Positions 23,891-31,865 of a stretch of DNA of 33,553 nucleotides are shown piece after piece. The DNA is from CAZEDU01 sp964511185 (lineage in GTDB: Bacteria > Myxococcota > Myxococcia > Myxococcales > Myxococcaceae): contig CAZEDU010000051.1 of assembly GCA_964511185.1 (NCBI GenBank), forward strand, positions 1 to 33,553. Reading direction: 5' to 3'. The notes under the pieces are model-generated. The model had not been told where the DNA came from and did not search any database. It was given only the letters and a program-made list of their open reading frames with translations. The translations under genes and the position numbers were made by a program. Positions within the stretch are counted from its first letter, which is position 1. The number at the start of each line of letters is the position of its first letter.

Positions 23891-24474
23891 CTGGGGACTG
23901 TCCCCAGAGGGGACTGTCCCCGGTTGTGCCGAGGCGACAAACTCTCCCGAATCCCCTCGAGCTCTCGCCCCAGCAGCGGCCGGTTGAGCGCGCGCGTCCA
24001 ATCGTCCGGGAGCGGCAAAGGCGGCGCGTCCACCCACTCGAGGCTCCGCGCGCTCGACCAGCGCCACCGCTCCACGAATTGCGTCAACCCGGCGCGCACC
24101 GGGTTCTGCAGCACGTAGCGCATCACAGCCAACAGGTGCTCATCCCGCCGGACGGCGAGGCCTTTGTACCTTCCCTGCCACAGGTGGCCGACGCTCGGGG
24201 AACGCAGCTGGTAGCGGCAGGCGTGCGTGGTCATCCACCAGCGCATGAAGCCGCTCAGCGCGCCTTCCGCTCGTGGCTCGACGACCGCGTGAAAGTGATT
24301 CGGCATCACGCAGAAGGCGTAGATGCGAACGGGGTAGCGCTCCTTCGCGCGACGCATCAGCTCGATGAACTGGTCGTAGTCGGATGCGTCGTGGAACAAC
24401 CGCATGCGGTCGTTCGCGCGGTTGAATACGTGGAAGATCTGCCCCGCCGTCACGCCTCTCGCCGCCCTTGGCAT
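23779..24474 (-). CDS. REP-associated tyrosine transposase (RAYT, Y1 / HUH family)
   Basis: This 231-residue protein is a single-strand DNA transposase relative thought to spread REP palindromes. It carries the HUH motif as MPNHFHAVV (57-65; H60 and H62 flank F61), the conserved WQGRYKG (99-105), and the nucleophile Y120 in MRYVLQNPVRAGL. I start at ATG 24474 because family members begin MPR with a short lead into FHVFNRAN; ATG 24504 is an alternative. The gene lies between two REP elements in opposite orientation (23893-23921 and 24521-24549). The frame reads through the downstream REP (GQSPLGTVP near residue 190) and on into the antisense of cyaY, so the last 40-45 residues are probably not part of the ancestral enzyme. 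All catalytic residues are intact, so it may be active. Confidence 0.88.
   Translation of the reverse strand: MPRAARGVTAGQIFHVFNRANDRMRLFHDASDYDQFIELMRRAKERYPVRIYAFCVMPNHFHAVVEPRAEGALSGFMRWWMTTHACRYQLRSPSVGHLWQGRYKGLAVRRDEHLLAVMRYVLQNPVRAGLTQFVERWRWSSARSLEWVDAPPLPLPDDWTRALNRPLLGRELEGIRESLSPRHNRGQSPLGTVPSYSDSSAPEVAWRQEAIQPNSSRPSPLSSSQRPVAGS
23893..23921 (+). repeat. REP element copy 1 (after cyaY)
   Basis: Two copies of the palindrome GGGGACTGTCCCC are separated by AGA. It starts 2 bases after the cyaY stop and lies inside the 3' part of the RAYT frame. It is the exact reverse complement of copy 4. Confidence 0.9.
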
Positions 24475-24520
24475 GGCGGAGAGTTTGGCCGCAGAGGCTG
24501 ACATCGGCCTCGCAACGGCC

Positions 24521-24549
24521 GGGGACAGTCCCCGCTGGGGACAGTCCCC
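24521..24549 (-). repeat. REP element copy 2 (between RAYT and the GGDEF-like gene)
   Basis: Two copies of GGGGACAGTCCCC (plus strand) are separated by GCT. It lies just upstream of the RAYT gene and 4 bases beyond the stop of the leftward GGDEF-like gene. On the strand of that gene it reads as the T-centred form, as copy 1 does after cyaY. Confidence 0.9.
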
Positions 24550-24553
24550 CCAA

Positions 24554-25465
24554 TCAACCGATGGAGATTCGGTCGCGGCGCTGCGGCGGGGCTCCGGCTT
24601 CGACGCGGTTGCCGCCAGCGGCTTGCGCGCGCTGCAGCGCCTCGGCGACGTCGCTCAACATCGAGCGGAAGTTGATCTGCTGCTCGTTGGTGCGGCCGTC
24701 GAAGCTCGCCATACCGACCGACACCGTCATGCCGGGCACCGCGGTGACCTCGGCCAACCGCTGGTAGAGCCGATTGGCGACCTCGCTCGCCCCCACCCAT
24801 GGCGTGTTGGGCAGGAACGCCAGGAACCGGCTCTCGACGTACGGCACCGCCAGGTCGATGTCGCGAATCGAGCGGGTGATGGTCGACAGGGCCTCCCCCA
24901 TCAGCGCGAGCCGCACGCTCGCGGGCTGCCCTTGGAGCCGCTCGTCGAGCCGATCGAACGCGATGAGCAAGAAAGCGATGGGGTACTTGTACCGCCGCGC
25001 GCGCCGGACCTCGAGCAGCAGGTACTTGCGGAAGAACTCGAAGTCCTTCCCCACCCCTTCGGGCTTGTACGACTCCTCGAGGCTGGAGACCTTCTGCCGC
25101 AGCTCCCGCAGCCGAAGCATCGCGCGCGAGATGGAGAGCACCGCGCTCTTGCGCAGCGGGCCCACCAGGAACCCGTCCGCTTGGGACGCATGCGCCTTGC
25201 CGTCGGGGTCGTCTTGGTCGGGCGTGAAGAGCAGCACCACCGAGCACTGGGGGTGCAGGCGCTTCAGCTCCGCGACCACGGCAGCGGCGTCGAACGCGGT
25301 GGTGGAGCAGAACGCGATCGCCGGCTGCCCGTCCTGCCCGCGACGCAGCACGTCCTCGAGCCGCTGCTCCACGCGGACCTCGAAGCGCGCGGCCTCCAGG
25401 TACTGGCGCAGCGTGCTGGCGATCGGCAGGGAAGGCTCGAGGATGAGCGCGCGCGGGTTCGACAT
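24554..25465 (-). CDS. Degenerate receiver domain fused to degenerate GGDEF domain (likely c-di-GMP effector)
   Basis: The N-terminal 115 residues look like a response-regulator receiver, but the acidic pocket is reduced to LEPS (9-12), the phosphorylated aspartate position reads FCS (52-54), and the conserved lysine-proline reads GP (102-103); it should not be phosphorylated. A helical linker leads to a GGDEF-like domain (about 140-280). The active-site GGDEF is replaced by VESRF (210-214), so no cyclase activity is expected. Five residues before it the inhibitory-site motif RxxD is kept as RDID (201-204), in the same frame as in the diguanylate cyclase PleD, so it may bind c-di-GMP. TVSVGMAS (247-254) is the usual C-terminal GGDEF strand. 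It starts 8 bases after frr and is probably part of the rpsB-tsf-pyrH-frr transcript. Confidence 0.8.
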   Translation of the reverse strand: MSNPRALILEPSLPIASTLRQYLEAARFEVRVEQRLEDVLRRGQDGQPAIAFCSTTAFDAAAVVAELKRLHPQCSVVLLFTPDQDDPDGKAHASQADGFLVGPLRKSAVLSISRAMLRLRELRQKVSSLEESYKPEGVGKDFEFFRKYLLLEVRRARRYKYPIAFLLIAFDRLDERLQGQPASVRLALMGEALSTITRSIRDIDLAVPYVESRFLAFLPNTPWVGASEVANRLYQRLAEVTAVPGMTVSVGMASFDGRTNEQQINFRSMLSDVAEALQRAQAAGGNRVEAGAPPQRRDRISIG

Positions 25466-25473
25466 CGGGCCGC

Positions 25474-26037
25474 TCAGACCTCCATCACTTCTTTCTCTTT
25501 CTTCTGCACCACCTCGTCGATCTTCGCGACGCCCAGGTCGGTCTCCTTCTGCACCTTCTCGGTGGCGCGCTTCTGATCATCCTCGGTGATCTTCTTGTCC
25601 TTCAGCAGCCCCTTGAGCTGCTCGTTGGCGTCGCGGCGCTCGTTGCGCACCGCCACCTTGTGATCCTCGCCCTTCGCCTTCACCTGCTTGGCGATCTCCT
25701 TGCGGCGCTCCTCGGTGAGCGGCGGGATCGGCAGCCGAATCAGGTCGCCGTCGTTCATCGGGTTGAGGCCAAGGTTCGCCTCCTTGATGGCCTTCTCGAT
25801 GTCCTTGATGACGCTCTTGTCCCAAGGCTTGATGGTGATCATCCGCGGCTCGGGCACCGCGAGCGCGGCGCACTGCGCGAGCGGGGTCGGGGTGCCGTAG
25901 AAGCTCACCTTGATGCCGTCGAGCATGCTCAGTTTGGCGCGGCCGGTGCGAATCTTCCCGAGCTCGCGGCGGAGGTCATCCACCGTCTTCTCGATGCGGC
26001 CCTTGAGGGCGGTCACCACGTCGTCATGCGCTGCCAT
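25474..26037 (-). CDS. frr: Ribosome recycling factor
   Basis: The 187-residue RRF splits post-termination ribosomes together with EF-G. Family blocks are all present: IRTGRA at 29-34, VSFYGTPTPL at 44-53, the WDKS segment at 72-75, PPLTEERRKE at 105-114 and RNERRDAN at 131-138, with the usual charged C-terminal helix. The length matches the family (185). I start at ATG 26037, preceded by GGGAG 8 bases upstream; a longer frame exists but lacks homology. It follows pyrH by 22 bases and precedes the GGDEF-like gene by 8, within the leftward rpsB-tsf-pyrH-frr operon, an order conserved in many bacteria. Confidence 0.97.
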   Translation of the reverse strand: MAAHDDVVTALKGRIEKTVDDLRRELGKIRTGRAKLSMLDGIKVSFYGTPTPLAQCAALAVPEPRMITIKPWDKSVIKDIEKAIKEANLGLNPMNDGDLIRLPIPPLTEERRKEIAKQVKAKGEDHKVAVRNERRDANEQLKGLLKDKKITEDDQKRATEKVQKETDLGVAKIDEVVQKKEKEVMEV

Positions 26038-26059
26038 GTCTCGTCTCCCGTTTTCCGGC

Positions 26060-26809
26060 TTAAGCCCAGGCCGTTTCGTTCGTACCGACCACCGTGCCGA
26101 TCTCACCGGGGTTCATCACCGCCTTGAGGATGTTGCCCCTGGTGGTGAGATCGAACACGACGATCGGCAGCTTGTTGTCCTTGCAGAGCGAGATGGCCGT
26201 CGAGTCCATCACGTTCAGGTTCTGGTTGAGCACGTCCATGTACGTGAGCGTCTTGTACCGGCGCGCGTTGGCGTCCTTCTTCGGATCCGCGCTGTAGACC
26301 CCGTCGACCTTGGTGGCCTTGAGGATGACCTCGGCGTTGATCTCCATCGCCCGCAGCGACGCCGCGGTGTCGGTGGTGAAGTACGGGTTGCCGGTCCCGG
26401 CCGCGAAGATGACGACGCGGCTCTTCTCCAAGTGCCGGACCGCGCGGCGGCGGATGTACGGCTCGGCGATCTGCTCCATCTTGATGGCCGAGAGCACGCG
26501 GGTCCAAATCTCCTGCTTCTCGAGCGCGTCCTGCAGCGCCATCGAGTTGATCACCGTGGCGAGCATGCCCATGTAGTCGGCGCTCGCGCGATCCATGCCC
26601 TCGGTCGAGCCGGCGACGCCGCGGAAGATGTTTCCGCCGCCGATGACGATGGCCACCTGCACGCCGGCGGCGACCACGTCTTTCACTTCGGAGGCGACGC
26701 GCTGCAGCGTGGGCGGGTGAATGCCGTACTTGCCCTCGCCCATCAGCGCTTCGCCGGAAAGCTTCAGCAAAATTCGCTGGTAGCGACTCTTGAGAACTTT
26801 GTCGGCCAT
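26060..26809 (-). CDS. pyrH: Uridylate kinase (UMP kinase)
   Basis: The 249-residue enzyme phosphorylates UMP to UDP with ATP, the first step to UTP and hence to UDP-sugars. It belongs to the amino-acid kinase fold: LLKLSGEALMG at 14-24, IGGGNIFRG at 56-64, GTGNPYFTTDTAA at 138-150, KVDGVYSADP at 167-176 and MDSTA at 201-205. The length is typical (about 240). The ATG at 26809 is the natural start, giving the basic lead MADKVLKSRYQR. It is third in the translation operon, separated from tsf by 87 bases that hold REP copy 3, and followed closely by frr. Confidence 0.97.
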   Translation of the reverse strand: MADKVLKSRYQRILLKLSGEALMGEGKYGIHPPTLQRVASEVKDVVAAGVQVAIVIGGGNIFRGVAGSTEGMDRASADYMGMLATVINSMALQDALEKQEIWTRVLSAIKMEQIAEPYIRRRAVRHLEKSRVVIFAAGTGNPYFTTDTAASLRAMEINAEVILKATKVDGVYSADPKKDANARRYKTLTYMDVLNQNLNVMDSTAISLCKDNKLPIVVFDLTTRGNILKAVMNPGEIGTVVGTNETAWA

Positions 26810-26853
26810 GGGCGCGAACGCTTCTAGCGCCCAGGTCCGAGCCGCGCAATACC

Positions 26854-26882
26854 GGGGACAGTCCCCTTTGGGGACAGTCCCC
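26854..26882 (-). repeat. REP element copy 3 (between tsf and pyrH)
   Basis: Two copies of GGGGACAGTCCCC (plus strand) are separated by TTT. It sits 14 bases after the tsf stop within the 87-base tsf-pyrH spacer, inside the operon. Confidence 0.9.
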
Positions 26883-26896
26883 TCTATTGCCGACTT

Positions 26897-27550
26897 TTAG
26901 GCTTGGCCGAGCTGCTTGGCGACTTCCTGCGCCAAGTCGTCCTTCTTCTTCTCGATGCCCTCGCCGACCTCGAAGCGGGCGAAGCGACGCACCGAGATCT
27001 TCTCGCCGATCTTGGCGACCGCCTCGGTGATCATGTCCTTCATCTTCTTCTTGTCGTCCTTGATCCAGGGCTGATCCATCAGGCAGACGCGCTCGTAGTA
27101 CTTCTCGACCTTGCCGGTGAGGATCTTCTCCCAGATGGCCTCGGGCTTCTTCTGCTCGCGCAGCTGGGCGCGCTCGATCTCCTTCTCCTTCTCGAGCGCG
27201 TCGGCCGGGACCTCTTCGCGGCTGACGTACTTCGGGTTGGCCGCGGCGATCTGCATCGCCACTTCCTTCACCAGCGCCTGGAAGTCCTCGTTGCGCGCGA
27301 CGAAGTCGGTCTCACAGTTCACCTCGACCAGCACGCCGATCTTGCCGCCGTGCACGTAGGTGCCAACCAGCCCTTCGGCCGCCACGCGGCTGCCCTTCGC
27401 CTCGGCGCGGCTGATGCCCTTCTTGCGCAGGTACTCTTCGGCCTTGCCGAAGTCGCCGCCGCTCTCGGCCAGCGCCTTCTTGCAGTCCATCATGCCCGCG
27501 CCGGTCCGCTCGCGCAGGTCCTTCACCATCGACGCACTGATCTCCGCCAT
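26897..27550 (-). CDS. tsf: Translation elongation factor Ts
   Basis: EF-Ts exchanges GDP for GTP on EF-Tu. The protein has 217 residues and belongs to the shorter type of EF-Ts. The N-terminal UBA-like domain carries the family signature TGAGMMDCKKAL at 16-27, and the core has VNCETDFVARN at 77-87. The C-terminal segment (MDQPWIKDDKKKMKDMI) matches family members. The frame opens six bases earlier at a GTG, but ATG 27550 is preferred, as GGAG lies 7 bases upstream and the protein then starts MAEISASMVKDLRE like its relatives. It lies between rpsB (62 bases upstream) and pyrH, with a REP element in both spacers. Confidence 0.97.
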   Translation of the reverse strand: MAEISASMVKDLRERTGAGMMDCKKALAESGGDFGKAEEYLRKKGISRAEAKGSRVAAEGLVGTYVHGGKIGVLVEVNCETDFVARNEDFQALVKEVAMQIAAANPKYVSREEVPADALEKEKEIERAQLREQKKPEAIWEKILTGKVEKYYERVCLMDQPWIKDDKKKMKDMITEAVAKIGEKISVRRFARFEVGEGIEKKKDDLAQEVAKQLGQA

Positions 27551-27574
27551 CGACACTCTCCGACTCAGGAATGC

Positions 27575-27603
27575 GGGGACAGTCCCCTCTGGGGACAGTC
27601 CCC
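27575..27603 (-). repeat. REP element copy 4 (between rpsB and tsf)
   Basis: Two copies of GGGGACAGTCCCC (plus strand) are separated by TCT. It fills half of the 62-base rpsB-tsf spacer, starting 9 bases after the rpsB stop and ending about 14 bases before the tsf ribosome-binding site. Confidence 0.9.
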
Positions 27604-27612
27604 AATTGGGGG

Positions 27613-28569
<957 letters not shown>

Positions 28570-28636
28570 TCTCGAAATTCCTTCGGTTCTTTCCGCCACG
28601 CGCTGAGCCTTCAAAAAGCGAAAGCGACCGACACCA

Positions 28637-28675
28637 CCTTCTCGTCGAAGAAGGCACCGGGTGATCGGCTGATCA
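28637..28675 (-). promoter_or_regulatory. Two small hairpins in the rpsB leader
   Basis: On the transcript two perfect inverted repeats lie in tandem: TGATC/GATCA with a 4-base loop (28662-28675) and CCTTCT/AGAAGG with a 6-base loop (28637-28654). They sit 68-106 bases before the rpsB start in a 236-base spacer. A leader structure used by S2 to control its own operon is a possibility, not shown. Confidence 0.35.
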
Positions 28676-28805
28676 GGCGTGTGTGTGGTTAAAACTGCTG
28701 TAACAAACACCCCTTCTGACTTCAGAGGCGCGCTGCGAATAGCAGATGACCCGCGGGCGGCGCAAGCATCGAGCTTCGAGCACCGAACGCGCCAGGGGGT
28801 CGGAT

Positions 28806-31694
28806 TTACTGACAAGTGAGCTGGCCTAGGTGCGTGCCCGCGGCGCTCGCGGTGTAGAGCACCTTGCCCATGGCGGCCCAGGTCACGACCCCGTCCTTGT
28901 TGCCCTCCCGGCAGTCGGGATTGCCGCCACACGTCGCGTGCGTGGCCGGCCCCTCCGAGACGCTCCCGGCCGGATCCTTGGCGCCCAGATAGGTGAGCCT
29001 GCGCACCGACGCCTGCTTGGGGAACGCCGGGGTGCTGGCCTCGAAGCGGACCGAGCTCAACCAGAGCCGATCCGGCCCCACGCTCCAGCGCGGCCGGCGA
29101 ATCGAGTCGGTCCCGTTGGCGGTCGCGTACGACAGGAACGCGAAGCGAATGATGCTGGGGTCGGTGGTCAGCCAGTAGTTCAGGTCTTCGTTGGGCGGGT
29201 TGGCGGCCGGGTTCGAGGTGGTGAACGCGATGCCCCACGCGTCAGCGCCGGCGTTGCGGAAGAAGGTGACCTCCGGCTCGCCCAAGAAGCGCCCGCCGGT
29301 GACCGCGTCGAGCGGGACGTCGGCGCCCTTGCCCGAGCCGTCCTCGCTGACGGTGAAGAAGCTCAAGGTGGCGGTGGTGGGCAGGTACGCCACCGTGAAA
29401 GCGCGCAGGGCGCTCGCGATCGCGCAGGGCTGCGACGCCTCCCAGTCGAGGTGCGTCGAGTCCGCGCCGATGCCGGCCGGCACCGCGCCCGCCACCAGCG
29501 TGCCGACGACCGGCGAGCCGCCGCGGGGATCCTGAATCGACCAGCCCGCGCCGAACGGGCTGTTGAAGGGCTCGACGCGCGAGAAGCGGATGCCGACGCC
29601 CACCTCGCGCCAGAGCACGGTGACGCGGGCGCGGTTGCCGCGCACCAGGCGCAGCGAGTCGAGGTCGTTGCTCGAGGTGAACGCCGAGAGCAGCTGGCCG
29701 CGCACCGCGCCGGTCGTCCCGTCCACGTAGAACAGGTCGATGCGCGAAGGGCCGGTGCCAGCGCGCGCTTGAACGCCCGCCGCGATGAAGCCTTCGCCGG
29801 CCTGGGCGATGGCGACGTCGGTGTAGGTCGACGCGTTGGTGACGCCGAGCGAGAACTGGAACGCGCCGTTCGTGTCGAGCCGGGCGAACTCCATGCCGAC
29901 CGCACCGCCGCCCATGATCACGCCCGCGCCCGCGAGCGCGTCGGTGCCGCTGCCGGAGACGCCGCCCCTGCAGCCGGGGTTGCTGTAATAGAACGGCGCC
30001 AGCTCCAGGTCGGTCCACACGGCGCCCGCCACGTCGACGTGCTGGAGGATGCCGGGCTCGTCGGTGAAGCCATCGCAGTCGTTGTCGAGGCCGTCGCAGG
30101 CGGGCGCGGTGGTCGGGCCCGGCGTGGTGTTGCAGACCAGCCCGCTGAAGTCCGCCGCGCAGACGTAGGTCGCGTCGCGCTTGCACACGCCGAGGCCGAC
30201 GGAGCACGCGCCGCCTTTGTTGGGGAACGTCTCGTCGACGCCGCCGACGCAGTTGTCGTCGAGGCCGTTGCACAGCTCGGCCCTCGGCTCGTTGTTGCGC
30301 ACGCAGGACAGGCCGCCGCCCAAGCAGCGCATCGTGCCCGCCGCGCAGATGCCGGCTTGGCCCGTGCTGCACGACGCGCCGCCGCCCGGGTTCCCTTCGT
30401 CGGTGCTGTCGTTGCAGTTGTCGTCGATGTTGTTGCAGAGCTCCGCGGCGCCGGGCTTCACGTTGGGGTTGGCGTCGTTGCAGTCGGCGTTGTTGCCCAC
30501 CATCCCGGTGGGGGCCGCGCAAGCGACAACCGGGCTCGCCGTCTTCGCGCCGAAGCCATCGCCGTCGGCGTCCGGGTAGTAGTTGAACGTCGGCAGCCCT
30601 TCGTCGATCCCGCCGGCGCAGTTGTCGTCGATCTGATTGCAGACCTCGCTCGCGCCGGGCTTCACGTTGGGGTTGGCGTCGTTGCAGTCGCCCGCGTTGG
30701 CGACGCGGCCGGGGACCGCCGCGCAGGCGATGATCGGCTGAGCGCCTTGCGCGCCGAAGCCATCGCCGTCGGCGTCCGGGTAGTAGCTCAAGAAGACGAG
30801 CCCTTCGTCGGCCGGGCCGTCGCAGTCGTCGTCGATGCCGTTGCACAGCTCGGTGGCGCCGGGGCGGATGGCGCTGTTGCCGTCGTTGCAGTCGTCGTTG
30901 TTCGTCACGCGGCCGGCCACCGGCGCGCAGGCCATCTGCGCCGTGCTGTTCGCCGCGCCGTAGCCGTCCTTGTCGCTGTCCACGTAGTAGGCGACGAAGG
31001 TGAGCCCTTCGTCGCGGCTGCCGTCGCAGTTGTCGTCCTTGTTGTTGCACACCTCGACGGCGCCGGGCTTCACGTTGGGGTCGGTGTCGTCGCAGTCTTG
31101 GTTGTTGGTCACCTTGCCCGGGATCGCGGCGCACGAGAGCTGCGGTGTGGCGGTGGCCGCGCCGTACTCGTCGCCGTCGGCGTCCGGGTAGTAGCTCTGC
31201 GTGACGACGTCGTTGTCGATCTTCCCGTCGCAGTTGTCGTCCTTGTTGTTGCACTGCTCGAGCGCGCCCGGCTTGGTGAGCTTGTCGGCGTCGTCGCAGT
31301 CGTCCTTGTTCGGCACCAGGCCATCCAGCGCGTCGGCGCAGCTGCTCCGCGGGGTGCCTTGGGGGTCGCCGAAGCCGTCGCGATCTTTGTCCGGGTAGAA
31401 GTCGCGAAAGACGAGCCCGTCGTCGATCTGCCCGTTGCAGTTGTTGTCGAGCCCATCGCAGCGCTCGGGCGCGCCGGGGTAGATGCGCGGCTCGGCGTCG
31501 TTGCAGTCGACGACCACCTGCTCGGCGCAGTCGCCCGTGCCAGGCACGCCGTCACCGTCGTTGTCGAGGCAGGCGCCAGCGGGAACGCGGGTCACCTCCC
31601 GCGGCTCCTTCGCTGTGGGGCCGCAACCCGCGGCCACCACCAGAAACGAAGAGAGACAGACGACCGCGAACCGCGTCACGAAACCACCCGACAT
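28806..31694 (-). CDS. Large MopE-like metal/calcium-repeat lipoprotein
   Basis: The 962-residue protein starts with a lipoprotein signal peptide (FAVVCLSSFLVVAAGC; lipid-bearing cysteine at 24). Residues 42-546 are cysteine- and aspartate-rich repeats of the kind called putative metal-binding or MopE motifs. Eight blocks of the form C-N-x-x-D-D-N-C-D-G-x-x-D-E and five blocks of the form Y-P-D-x-D-x-D-G-x-G alternate; the central five form near-regular units of about 68 residues. Each DxDxDG loop could bind calcium, and the paired cysteines probably form disulphides. Residues 547-962 are a beta-rich domain I do not recognise. It is likely exported and surface-anchored. The ATG at 31694 gives the cleanest signal peptide; a TTG at 31730 is in frame. 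Such proteins are common in Myxococcota and related groups. Confidence 0.82.
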   Translation of the reverse strand: MSGGFVTRFAVVCLSSFLVVAAGCGPTAKEPREVTRVPAGACLDNDGDGVPGTGDCAEQVVVDCNDAEPRIYPGAPERCDGLDNNCNGQIDDGLVFRDFYPDKDRDGFGDPQGTPRSSCADALDGLVPNKDDCDDADKLTKPGALEQCNNKDDNCDGKIDNDVVTQSYYPDADGDEYGAATATPQLSCAAIPGKVTNNQDCDDTDPNVKPGAVEVCNNKDDNCDGSRDEGLTFVAYYVDSDKDGYGAANSTAQMACAPVAGRVTNNDDCNDGNSAIRPGATELCNGIDDDCDGPADEGLVFLSYYPDADGDGFGAQGAQPIIACAAVPGRVANAGDCNDANPNVKPGASEVCNQIDDNCAGGIDEGLPTFNYYPDADGDGFGAKTASPVVACAAPTGMVGNNADCNDANPNVKPGAAELCNNIDDNCNDSTDEGNPGGGASCSTGQAGICAAGTMRCLGGGLSCVRNNEPRAELCNGLDDNCVGGVDETFPNKGGACSVGLGVCKRDATYVCAADFSGLVCNTTPGPTTAPACDGLDNDCDGFTDEPGILQHVDVAGAVWTDLELAPFYYSNPGCRGGVSGSGTDALAGAGVIMGGGAVGMEFARLDTNGAFQFSLGVTNASTYTDVAIAQAGEGFIAAGVQARAGTGPSRIDLFYVDGTTGAVRGQLLSAFTSSNDLDSLRLVRGNRARVTVLWREVGVGIRFSRVEPFNSPFGAGWSIQDPRGGSPVVGTLVAGAVPAGIGADSTHLDWEASQPCAIASALRAFTVAYLPTTATLSFFTVSEDGSGKGADVPLDAVTGGRFLGEPEVTFFRNAGADAWGIAFTTSNPAANPPNEDLNYWLTTDPSIIRFAFLSYATANGTDSIRRPRWSVGPDRLWLSSVRFEASTPAFPKQASVRRLTYLGAKDPAGSVSEGPATHATCGGNPDCREGNKDGVVTWAAMGKVLYTASAAGTHLGQLTCQ
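30390..31475 (-). repeat. In-frame tandem repeats of the MopE-like gene
   Basis: There are five coding repeats of about 204 bases (68 residues). Nearby units share long nucleotide identity, for example around 30451-30484 and 30658-30691, which suggests recent duplication or gene conversion within the gene. Confidence 0.75.
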
Positions 31695-31776
31695 GCGAAC
31701 CGCGCCGGCGCGGCGCTCGAAGGTAGGCAAAGGTATGCGATCGCCCCCTCAAGGAGCAAACAACCGGCCAGCACCT

Positions 31777-31793
31777 GTCGCGCGGGACGCGAC
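31777..31793 (-). promoter_or_regulatory. Perfect inverted repeat beside a TTGACC box upstream of the MopE-like gene
   Basis: GTCGCG and CGCGAC are separated by 5 bases. On the minus strand the dyad directly follows TTGACC (31794-31799), so it would fill the 17-base spacer of a promoter. The -10 box is poor, so this is a candidate operator only. Confidence 0.25.
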
Positions 31794-31833
31794 GGTCAAT
31801 GAAATGGGTCGTTTGGGGCTCTTTGGGACGGCC

Positions 31834-31862
31834 GGGGACAGTCCCTTTCAGGGACAGTCCCC
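31834..31862 (-). repeat. REP element copy 5 (after secA)
   Basis: A variant copy with two 13-base palindromes around TTC, in which the inner C and G next to the linker are changed to T and A. The pairing between the two halves is kept. It lies 3 bases after the secA stop. Confidence 0.85.
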
Positions 31863-31865
31863 TCT

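Noticed and set aside
28570..29238. An upstream extension of rpsB by 223 codons
   Set aside because: It lacks S2 homology, overlaps the MopE-like gene, and a good ribosome-binding site lies before ATG 28569.
30390..31475. A repeat array that might be taken for CRISPR
   Set aside because: The repeats have a period near 204 bases, are in frame and encode cysteine/aspartate metal-binding units; there are no short direct repeats with unique spacers and no cas genes.
28830..31802. A 990-codon open frame on the plus strand opposite the MopE-like gene
   Set aside because: It is antisense to clear repeats and a signal peptide, and its translation is low-complexity valine, alanine and arginine. Long antisense frames are expected in GC-rich coding DNA.
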